This document shows, one piece after another, positions 10,181 to 18,791 of a stretch of 64,000 bases of DNA (position 1 is the stretch's first letter; every line of letters begins with the position of its first letter). Source of the DNA: Hibiscus mutabilis (taxonomy: Eukaryota; Streptophyta; Magnoliopsida; Malvales; Malvaceae). The notes below the pieces were generated by a model that ran no database searches, was not told the DNA's origin, and saw only the letters and a program-made list of their open reading frames with translations. The position numbers and the translations under genes are program-made. The stretch is from positions 25,335,786-25,399,785 of the forward strand of contig CM033724.1 in NCBI GenBank assembly GCA_019671005.1, in the 5' to 3' direction.

Positions 10181-11147
10181 ACCGATAAGCCACATGACCA
10201 ACTCGCTCAACGATCTCATACGGTCCAATAAACCTCGGGCTAAGCTTACCCTTTCGCCCGAATCACATAAACTTCTTCCACGGTGACACCTTTAAGAACA
10301 CGCATTTGCCCACCGCATATTCAATTTCCATACGCTTCAGATACGCGTAGGATTTCTACCGATCATCAGCCGCTTTCAAACGTTCACATACAAGCTTAAC
10401 TTTCTCATCGGTGTCCTTCAACACATGTGGCAAGGAAACATGTTTTTCCCTACCTCAGCCCAATACAAGGGCGTACGACACCTCCGACCATACAACGCCT
10501 CAAATGGTGCCATTTGTATTCTCGCTTGATAACTATTATTATAAGCAAATTCAACCAATGGTAAATGCTTCTCCCAGGTTCCTTGGAACTCAATTATATA
10601 ACACCTCAACATATCCTCCAAGACCTGGATAACTCACTCAGATTGCCCATCCGTTTGAGGATGATACGCGGTACTAAAACTCAACCTCAAACCCAATGCC
10701 TGATGTAAACATCTCCAAAACCATGATGTGAACCTCAGATCGCTATCCAAAACGATGGACTTGGGTACCCCGTGCAAACACACAATCTTAGAGATAAACA
10801 AATCTGCTAGCTTGTCCAGGTGTACGTCGTATGCATTGGCAGAAAATGTGCACACTTTGTAAACCAATCAACAATCACCCAAATAGAATTCTTTTTAGTC
10901 GGTGTTAACGGCAACCCCGTTACGCTCAACAGTTGCAACAACCAGATGGAAACTGATGTTCAACTTTAACTCGCTGACACACCATACACTTGGACACAAA
11001 CTCTGCCACATCCTTTTTCAAATCAACCCAATAATACCTTTCCTTCAAATCACGATACATTTTGGTACTACCAGGATGCATAGCAAAAGGACTAGAATGT
11101 GCTTCCGTCAAAATAGTGTTCCTCAACTCTGGATCATCCGGCACCAC
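10181..11147 (-). pseudogene. E2 integrase remnant
   Basis: Contains the N-terminal zinc region (TKMYRDLKERYYWVDLKKDV...CMVCQRVK, 10,926-11,147), the core (GVPKSIVLDSDLRFTSWFWR with the second catalytic Asp, then FSTAYHPQTDGQSE, 10,634-10,867) and the VEFAYNNSYQARIQMAPFEAL block (10,418-10,621). It runs to the GPY/F-like module near 10,190, where it is cut. It overlaps in content with 9,380-9,962, proving two different source elements. Confidence 0.85.
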
Positions 11148-11400
11148 TATTTAACCCTTGAAGCACAAAACACCATCATCATCAAAATGAAAATTCATCG
11201 GATTACCATCGGCTATGTCCTTAACATGAGGAACCAAGAAATCATCAAACGGCTACTTAGCCTGAATCAATTGTGACAACATAGGCTTAACTTGCAATTC
11301 AGCCAACAATCCACCTTCCCGTGTCACACTCAACCTCACGAACATCGCCCTAAGCTCAACCGCTACCTTACGACTCAACGCATTCGCAATGCCTATACAA
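11148..11400 (-). pseudogene. E2 RNase H tail fused to protease by an internal deletion
   Basis: The minus strand carries the end of RNase H and the linker to integrase (VADALSRK-type, then VELRAMFVRLSV). At about 11,400 the sequence jumps directly into the protease (see next entry). The whole reverse transcriptase and most of RNase H, about 1.6 kb in the related E4, are missing. Confidence 0.7.
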
Positions 11401-11640
11401 CCTTCGTGTTGTAATCGTCTCCCCAAAAGAACTAGTTGCCAACATCCAAGATCTCAACATGAACACTCAACAACGACGCATGTTCACTCAAGATATATGG
11501 ATGCGTAAACCCTGAATCAATCAAAAAAAGCAACAACAAAGATTGCAAGGTAAAAGTATTTGCGATATATTCGTGTCATTGCGCCCCTCACGATAAGCAT
11601 AGATCTACACCGGTCCACCATTCTCTAGTTGTACAGCAAC
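11401..11640 (-). pseudogene. E2 aspartic protease remnant
   Basis: The minus strand reads LIDSGFTHPYILSEHASLL around 11,480-11,530, a retropepsin active site with the DSG triad intact. VEILDVG follows. It then loses frame within the SSFGE-type segment. It matches the protease of E4 and E6. Confidence 0.7.
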
Positions 11641-12093
11641 AGCATGAGCCACCTTCCTCTGCCCATCCTCACGCCTTTGAAAATTACCCTTGCCACGACC
11701 TCAGCCTCTAGCAGGTACAGCAACCCGAACAGGTGCATCACCCATAGCACGAAGGTAGTTACGCTTCATGTGACCAGGAGATCCACATATCCAGCAACTC
11801 ATGGTGTTTCCCCAACACTCACCCGTGTGACGTCTGCCGCAACGCTCACACTCAGCCACAAAATGAACACCTTGGTTACCATGGCCACCACTACACCTGC
11901 GATCCGTCTTTTTCCTTTTATCCTAAAACCTCCTATTCTTCTTCCCAGAATAGCCAGAGGTAGCTCACCGCTTGTTCGTACCCATGGCCACCGCTTGTCC
12001 CAACACCCTCAAGGACTGCTCAATATCCTTAGCATGGTTCACAAGCACATCAAAATCTGCATAGTCTGCAGCCAACAGGTATGTTTTGATACC
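11641..12093 (-). pseudogene. E2 gag, C-terminal part with zinc knuckles
   Basis: Minus-strand codons near 11,750-11,860 give CERCGRRHTGECWG followed by CWICGSPGHMKRNY, the double knuckle typical of Tekay/Del Gag; the last Cys of the second knuckle is changed to Tyr. The rest of Gag lies at 18,189-18,791, beyond the Athila-like insertion that splits this gene at the AADYTDFDVLV-type segment. Confidence 0.8.
12089..12093. repeat. left target-site duplication ATACC
   Basis: Matches 18,184-18,188 exactly. Removing the 6.1-kb element and one copy rejoins E2 gag. Confidence 0.9.
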
Positions 12094-13612
12094 TGTTGCG
12101 TGTGATAAGTGCTACGCAAATGTGCAAGTATACACGTCGCAAGTAATAAAGTGATATGAGTATCGAGTATCGTCTCCACAGGGATTGGTTTGGGCCACTT
12201 TGCTTAAGTTATTCTTGACCGTGAAAAGTAAAAACACAATTAAAGGATTATAGGAGTTTAACTAATAACTAAACTAGAAAGCAATAAAGTAAAAGAAAAG
12301 ATGAGATCGAATGAGAGAGAGATAGGCCAGGTTATCGTGAGTTGAGGTGTGATAGCCTATTGGATCGTCTTGGTAAAAGAGTGCACGGGCAACTCAGTTG
12401 CCGTGGCAACTTGCACAACGGGGTTGCCTTGGCAACTAATCGATGGTTGCACGGGCAACTAGTTGGGCAACTACTTGGGCGTCGGGCAGCAACTTCAAGG
12501 TTCGGCAGAGCGTTCTTCAATGGTTTCTTCTTATCCCTAAGTCGAAACTCTAGCTACTTGTGCATGCCTTGATAATACATCCCTGCGTGAATCAAGGGTG
12601 AACAACAACCAATCTTGCGCTCCTCTTAGCCGTTGAAAACCTTAACTTATTCCTAAGCCAGATTAATCTTCACCATCAATAGATCGAATAAAGACCATAC
12701 TCATTCGTTTCTTGAATCTAACTCTCCCGATATTAGATAAATAGATGAAGTTACGAGATCCTCTCCCAATTCACTCGCAAACAAGAATAAAAGCCAAGAA
12801 TGAGTAAACCTTGAATAGAAAAGTGCAAACTCTTATTACCTAAACAAAATCCAATTGTTTCTCACAACAACAAAACACAATAACCCCAACCAATCAAGTT
12901 AGTTCATGGTTGGGTTCAAAAGATATACAAAGAATAATCCCCAAACCATGAATCTAATGGAAGCAAAGAAGAAGAAGTCGAAATTTCCCCTAATGCTCTC
13001 TATCGAAATTTCTCTATTTTTCTCTATATGGATTGTCGAAATCTCCTTGCTATTTATAGGTCTAGGCCAAAGTCCTTCTTTGAGGAGGAGTTTGAGTTGG
13101 AATTAAATTATCTTTAAAGAATATAATTCTTTATTATAATTGTATTCCTACTAGAACTTCTCCTATCTTCTTGGAATTTAATTCTTCTTTAATCTCTTCA
13201 TGGAAATCAAATTCCTTTGGGTTTGGGCTTTGCTCCACGTCATCTTGGGCTTGTCTAGTCATCAATTTCGACATCCTTATTGCATCTTCTCTTTGTCGAC
13301 AATTGCCATGGCAACTGGCTCGGTGTCTCCTTCATGCATTGCCCTGGCAACTAGCTCGGCATATCCTTCATGCATTGCCCTGGCAACTAGCTCGGCATTG
13401 CTTTGGCAAGTGATCCTGCACATACACACACAAAAACACACCAAAGCAGCATCTTTTTCCACAAAAATCACCAAGTTATGTAATCAAGCTCAACAGTGGA
13501 AAAAAACATGAATTAATGCATGAATAACTAATTATGCAACTAATATGAGCTTAAGTCTAACAATAATATGAGTAAAAAGGGTAATAAAAATAGTACTTTT
13601 GAACACTTATCA
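12094..13612 (-). repeat. Athila-like 3' LTR (1,519 bp)
   Basis: Element orientation TGATAAGTGTTC...CACGCAACA. Contains several GTTGCCNNGGCAAC dyads (12,397-12,410; 12,423-12,436; 13,302-13,315; 13,338-13,351; 13,374-13,387). Its own short open frames are not conserved as proteins. Confidence 0.92.
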
Positions 13613-13650
13613 CACCCCCAAACTCGAACTATTGCTTGTCCTCAAGCAAT
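13613..13650 (-). promoter_or_regulatory. Athila-like polypurine tract with adjacent TCCT-loop hairpin
   Basis: Minus-strand TTTGGGGGTG abuts the 3' LTR. Just upstream in element sense lies a perfect 8-bp hairpin, ATTGCTTG (13,631-13,638) with CAAGCAAT (13,643-13,650), loop TCCT. Confidence 0.85.
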
Positions 13651-13901
13651 GCAAACTAACAATTACCTGCCAAGACTTTAATCATCAAAGACATGCTTCA
13701 AACTTGAATTCAAACCTCGGAACCGTGGCACAAAGTATGATCACCTTTTAATTTTTCGGATAACACAAAAATTACTCGGAACCAAACTATAGTGCTCATG
13801 ACAATGTGTGCGCGTAGTTGTGTACAAGTTGATTTTCAAGATTCTATGTGAATAGTAGGCTTTTATCAATTTAATTACTGGGGCATTTATTTTAATTTTC
13901 A
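13651..13901. other. non-coding interior of the Athila-like element
   Basis: AT-rich; no motif beyond the flanking repeats. Confidence 0.4.
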
Positions 13902-14080
13902 CTAGAGTCAATTTCGGGCACCTCTAGTAAAGTAAGCAATTTCTCATTTTATTTTAGTCGACTAGAGCCAATTTCGGGCACCTCTAGCGATTCTTTAATG
14001 TGCATTAACTACTAGAGCCAGTTTGGGCACCTCTAGCAAGAAAGTGTATTTACTACTAGAGCAGTTTTGGGCACCTCTAG
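13902..14080 (-). repeat. four CTAGAG...GGGCACCTCTAG hairpin repeats
   Basis: Four copies (13,902-13,927; 13,962-13,987; 14,012-14,036; 14,056-14,080), each with a 6-bp stem CTAGAG/CTCTAG around a 13-14-base loop that contains GGGCAC. The spacers between copies differ in length and sequence. Confidence 0.85.
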
Positions 14081-14393
14081 CAAGAAATTAACTTTTAATT
14101 TTCAATTTTAAATTTACCCAAATTTTAAGCAACCTAAGTTCACTAAGTTTCTTTGAATCAACAACCCACAACCGTGTAAAAAAATTCAACATCATAGTAA
14201 AACTCTAAGTTCTTTTCATGCAATCCTAAAATTAAAGGTTATTTCAATTAAGTGCAGTGGCAAAAATTCATCATTGGATATTCAACAAGTCTTAAGCAAT
14301 TAAATCCAATTAAAGGCATGGCAAGTAACATATGCAACCTATATGTGATTGCTAAAGATGAATGCAACTAAACATGAAACTAATTAGAAACCA

Positions 14394-14432
14394 ACACCCC
14401 CCCAAACTCGAGAGAAGCATTGTCCTCAATGC
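14394..14432 (-). promoter_or_regulatory. second polypurine-tract-like site with TCCT-loop hairpin
   Basis: Minus-strand CGAGTTTGGGGGGGTGT copies the functional tract. It also carries the adjacent hairpin, but with another stem: GCATTG (14,417-14,422) and CAATGC (14,427-14,432), loop TCCT. No LTR starts here. Confidence 0.7.
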
Positions 14433-14880
14433 ACGTAAAAGTGGAACAAAATTTAAAAGAAACTAAATGAAATGAGTTAGTCAGAGAGGTCGTCACCTCG
14501 AGTGATGAGTTTCCTTCGTGCCGTTTGCTTGATTCAATTTCCGGTCAGTGGTTGAATGCTTGTGGCTGGTACCGCGTGAATAGCATTGCCTTGATTTGAT
14601 CCATGTTTGCCGATGCACGTTTACTTGCATGGCATCAGTAGTTGCCGAAGCCATTGTTGTTGCCTGGGCATCACCAGTTTCTGTTGTGGTTGCTGTGGCA
14701 AGTAGTCGGTAGTGAATTTCCTTAGCATGGTGTTTGTGAGTCTTGTTGTGGAAAAGAAAACCTGGAAACTAAAGTTAATGAAGGAAAATAAAATATATCC
14801 TAAAAAATAAAGAGAAAAAATAACCAAAAATAGTAGAACAAAATAGTTTAAAAAAATAAAAATAAAAATAAATGTATCAG
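14433..14880. other. AT-rich interior, no confident gene
   Basis: Minus-strand reading of 14,621-14,880 has a hydrophobic Phe/Leu/Ile-rich stretch produced by A/T-rich DNA. It is an extension of the repeat frame at 14,881-15,108 and is not recognisable as an envelope-like protein. Confidence 0.35.
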
Positions 14881-15108
14881 TAGTTGCCGTGGCGTCGAGG
14901 GTTGCCGAGGCATGCACATCCATGGTTGCCGAGGCGTCAGGGGTTGCCGAGGCGTGCGCGTCCATGGTTGCCGAGGCGTGCGCGTCCATGGTTGCCGAGG
15001 CGTGCGTATCAGGAGTTGCTGTGGTGTTGAAGGTTGCCGAGGCATGCGTATCCATGGTTGCCGAGGCATCAAGGGTTGCTGCGGTATTGAAGGTTGCCGT
15101 TTTCGATA
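14881..15108 (-). repeat. GTTGCCGAGGC minisatellite (18/24-bp units)
   Basis: About ten units beginning GGTTGCCGAGGC or GGTTGCTGTGGT, each 18 or 24 bp. Because both lengths are multiples of three, frames stay open. On the minus strand they encode an MDAHASAT-type 8-residue repeat alternating with 6-residue units. Each unit holds half or all of the TTGCCNNGGCAA-type dyad. Confidence 0.85.
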
Positions 15109-15109
15109 C

Positions 15110-15393
15110 TTCTTATAGTCTATCCGCACCCTCCATCGGGTGATAATATTGCCCAAAAAGAGTTTGGCCAATGTGCTTGCCACTACTCCCTTTTGCGTTA
15201 CCATGGTGGATGTGTCTTTCTTCTTTGTTCGCTTGTAGTCCATGCATACTCTCCACCTTGCTACTATTCCTGAAGGCACAAATATATTAATAGGAAAAAT
15301 TATATCCATTCTCAACCATTCAATTACCTCATTCTTGTCGACTTCTATCATGGTTGGATGTAGCCTTTGTTGTCGTGGCAATTCTTTGCTCAA
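15110..15393 (-). pseudogene. Athila-type reverse transcriptase scrap with internal duplication
   Basis: The segment MIEVDKNEVIEWLRMDIIFP is the entry of the Athila RT. It is followed by RWRVCMDYKRTKKKD and then, about 35 residues later, a second similar RWRVRIDYKKYRKR. In Athila RT this WRVCIDYRKLN-like box occurs once, so it was duplicated. Palm motifs and the catalytic box are absent. Confidence 0.65.
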
Positions 15394-15566
15394 GCCAATT
15401 GCCGTGGCAATCGAGTTGTCAAATTTTGCTTTAAGTCAAGGGAAGAATCAATTTTCTGAAGAGCTTTATGAATCCAAACACATTTTTCTTTTGGCCTCTC
15501 AAACATCTCCATCAGTAGAGATTTCGATGGCTTCAAATCTACCAACCTCGGTTCCTCAAGACATAC

Positions 15567-16545
15567 CTACAATGGACGAGGTGAGTTTTTAAAGAATTCA
15601 AAAGGTTCAACTATTACCTGCTCATATTCCATTGGCAAAGTATTATCATCTCGTTGATCTTGCATGTGGTCGAGTAATTGCCGTGGCAATTGTAGATGAG
15701 AGCAATCTACAGATTCCTGCTTCAACATCAACGTTGTAACCTTTTGGGCATCAGGTTCCTCAGAATTTGTTGTAGTATTGTTGTTCTCAGCTTCACTGAG
15801 TGTTGTCGCGGCATTGCTCTGTTCAGGCTCCTCAATCACTGCCGAGGCAATTTGTTGTTCAAGCTCATCATCATGTGTTGGGCAGTCTCTCATTGGCATC
15901 CTCTTGACTTTGAGGTTTTAGTTGTTCCTCACACATCAGAGAGATTTCTTTGCATTGCTCCTTATCCTCTTGCCTTAGGACGTCAGTATCCCTAGGAATG
16001 AATTGTTGGTGCATGTTATCCATGACATATGTGGATCTCCCCAATTGATCTTCTGAATCCCCTAAGGTTGCATCCCATTGAGTTATCCTCTTATCCATAG
16101 ATTTTGATAGCTCTCGAATCTCTTCAATTGATCCGTCAAGTCTAGCCAATGAAGCTAGTAACGTTTCCTCCAAGGAATTGGAATGCTCTTGAAAAGGACT
16201 ACATTGCCATGGCATATCATTCTTCATGCAAAATTGTTATGGTAAAAAAATTTGAGCTTGTTGACCATACCATGAAGAATTTTGCTGCTGGTTCCCTCTA
16301 TGGTCCTCCATGTAGTTATATGCACCGAAAATGTGAGGGCAATTTTCAAACTCATGATGTTCTCCACACATAGCACAAGATTTTTCCACAGTATAAGTTC
16401 TTTGAGCTTTTCTCGGTTGGTATAGGTAATCATCAAAGGGTGCAAGAAACTCTTGATTGGATTGATTCATATCTTCCAACATCATCTCTCGAATAGATTG
16501 GCTTTTATTTCCCAACATGTTGGCGTCCCTTAACTTGTAGCGCAC
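15567..16545 (-). pseudogene. Athila-type gag remnant
   Basis: Two frames. 16,237-16,545 has a zinc-finger-like CAMCGEHHEFENCPH, the C-x2-C-x3/4-H-x4-C signature of Athila Gag, then QQNSSWYGQQ. 15,871-16,227 has a coiled segment (LEETLLASLARLDGSIEEIRE, SMDKRITQWDATLGDSEDQL) typical of the region after the zinc finger. 15,567-15,899 continues with an acidic, low-complexity tail. The N-terminal Gag core is missing. Confidence 0.7.
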
Positions 16546-16638
16546 CTATTTTTTTTTTTGATAAAACAAACAAAAAGAAAAGTTAGTAAAACTAATAGAA
16601 AAAATGCAATAACAAAAACAACTAACACCAATTGCCAA

Positions 16639-16656
16639 TCCCCGGCAACGGCGCCA
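16639..16656 (-). promoter_or_regulatory. primer-binding site, tRNA-Asp type
   Basis: Minus strand TGGCGCCGTTGCCGGGGA is fully complementary to the 3' end of plant tRNA-Asp, the usual Athila primer. It lies seven bases from the 5' LTR end (in element orientation). Confidence 0.9.
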
Positions 16657-16662
16657 AAAACT

Positions 16663-18183
16663 TGTTGCGTGTGATAAGTGCTACGCAAATGTGCAAGTAT
16701 ACACGCCGTAAGTAATAAAGTGATATGAGTATCGAGTATCGTCTCCACAGGATTGGTTTGGGCCACTTTGCTTAAGTTCTTTGACCGTGAAAAGTAAAAA
16801 CACAATTAAAGGATTATAGGAGTTTAACTAATAACTAAACTAGAAAGCAATAAAGTAAAAGAAAAGATGAGATCGAATGAGAGAGAGATAGGCCAGGTTA
16901 TCGTGAGTTGAGGTGTGATAGCCTATTGGATCGTCTTGGTAAAAGAGTGCACGGGCAACTCGATTTGCCGTGGCAAATTTACTAACGGGGTTGCCTTGGC
17001 AACTAATCGATGGTTGCCTGGGCAACTAGTTGGGCAACTACTTGGGCGTCTGGGCAGCAACTTCAAGGTTCGACAGAGCGTTCTTCAATGGTTTCTTCTT
17101 ATCCCTAAGTCGAAACTCTAGCTACTTGTGCATGCCTTGATAATACATCCCTGCGTGAATCAAGGGTGAACAACAACCAATCTTGCGCTCCTCTTAGCCG
17201 TTGAAATCCTTAACTTATTCCTAAGCCGGATTAATCTTCACCATCAATAGATCGAATAAAGACCATACTCATTCGTTTCTTGAATCTAACTCTCCCGATA
17301 TTAGATAAATAGATGAAGTTACGAGATCCTCTCCCAATTCACTCGCAAACAAGAATAAAAGCCAAGAATAAGTAAACCTTGAATAGAAAAGTGCAAACTC
17401 TTATTACCTAAACAAAATCCAATTGTTTCTCACAACAACAAAACACAATAACCCCAACCAATCAAGTTAGTTCATGGTTGGGTTCAAAAGATATACAAAG
17501 AATAATCCCCAAACCATGAATCTAATGGAAGCAAAGAAGAAGAAGAAGTCGAAATTTCCCCTAATGCTTTCTATCGAAATTTCTCTATTTTTCTCTATAT
17601 GGATTGTCGAAATCTCCTTGTTATTTATAGGGCTAGGCCAAAGTCCTTCTTTGAGGAGGAGTTTGAGTTGGAATTAAATTATCTTTAAAGAATATAATTC
17701 TTTATTATAATTGTATTCCTACTAGAACTTCTCCTATCTTCTTGGAATTTAATTCTTCTTTAATCTCTTCATGGAAATCAAATTCCTTTGGGTTTGGGCT
17801 TTGCTCCACGTCATCTTGGGCTTGTCTAGTCATCAATTTCGACATCCTTATTGCATCTTCTCTTTGTCGACAATTGCCATGGCAACTGGCTCGGCGTCTC
17901 CTTCATGCATTGCCCTGGCAACTAGCTCGGCATATCCTTCATGCATTGCCCTGGCAACTAGCTCGGCATTGCTTTGGCAAGTGATCCTGCACATACACAC
18001 ACAAAAACACACCAAAGCAGCATCTTTTTCCACAAAAATCACCAAGTTATGTAATCAAGCTCAACAGTGGAAAAAAACATGAATTAATGCATGAATAACT
18101 AATTATGCAACTAATATGAGCTTAAGTCTAACAATAATATGAGTAAAAAGGGTAATAAAAATAGTACTTTTGAACACTTATCA
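16663..18183 (-). repeat. Athila-like 5' LTR (1,521 bp)
   Basis: Same ends and nearly the same sequence as the copy at 12,094. It carries the same GTTGCC/GGCAAC dyads near 16,963, 16,990 and 17,874-17,960. Confidence 0.92.
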
Positions 18184-18188
18184 ATACC
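18184..18188. repeat. right target-site duplication ATACC
   Basis: Exact partner of 12,089-12,093. Confidence 0.9.
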
Positions 18189-18791
18189 CTTCACTAGCCC
18201 ATAATGAAACCTGTTGCACCTCTCAAGATCATTTGGCACCAACTCAGTGGCATACTGACTCAATCAGAAAAACTTCACCTCGTACTCCACCACGGACATG
18301 CCACCCTGAACCAAGGCCATAAACTCACGTTTCCTCGCATCCAGATACTGAGGACCAAGATACTTCTTCTTGAAAGCCATTCGAAAGAACTCCTAAGTTA
18401 TATCCGCCTCTAGAACATTAGCGATTGTGGTCACCCACCAATGATAAGCATCACCATGCAACAGCGACACAGTACAACAGCTTACGCTCATCATTGCAAC
18501 TCATCTGGTTCAGAATACAAATCGTACTCTCCAGCCATCCCTCAGCTGTCTCAGGGCTCAGATCCCTGAACTCAACTTCTCTTAAACGATAGAGACACTC
18601 CAATGGTAATCCTGGATTAACCGCCACAGTAGGTGTCCATTCCTGTGCATGCACTCCCGCCATCGATGCTTGAAAAGCTCCCATTATCGCCTGAACTAAC
18701 GGGGTCAAATCACCAAATACTGGCACTTGATTAGCCCGGGGCGCACCACCAGCCCCAACATCAACCGACAAAACCAACGGATGAGGTAAGA
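18189..18791 (-). pseudogene. E2 gag, N-terminal part
   Basis: Minus-strand codons include VFGDLTPLVQAIMGAFQA (18,660-18,720 region), PGLPLECLYRLREVEFRDLS and AEGWLESTICILNQM. Farther left, the Retrotrans_gag core (HGDAYHWWVTTI-type, then YEVKF-type) is visible with shifts. The start-proximal codons are interrupted at 18,791 by a solo LTR. Confidence 0.8.

Larger units (their letters stand above)
12094..18183 (-). mobile_element. Athila-like Ty3/Gypsy element, 6.1 kb, non-autonomous
   Basis: A complete insertion: two near-identical LTRs (12,094-13,612 and 16,663-18,183), a tRNA-Asp primer site, a polypurine tract, and 5-bp target duplications ATACC (12,089-12,093 and 18,184-18,188). It lies on the minus strand inside E2 gag. 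The 3.05-kb interior keeps only scraps of gag and reverse transcriptase, with no protease, RNase H or integrase. A live Athila relative elsewhere would have had to supply proteins. LTR differences visible by eye are few (one or two-base indels such as ACAGGGATTGG versus ACAGGATTGG), so it is the youngest insertion in this half of the window. Confidence 0.92.

Noticed and set aside
10902..11276. 124-residue plus-strand open frame
   Set aside because: Antisense of the integrase zinc region of E2; the same applies to 26,828-27,202 and 45,042-45,476.
14621..15055. 144-residue frame with a long hydrophobic stretch, possibly a membrane or envelope-like protein
   Set aside because: The hydrophobic part comes from A/T-rich DNA next to a minisatellite; no signal peptide or family match, so no protein claim is made.
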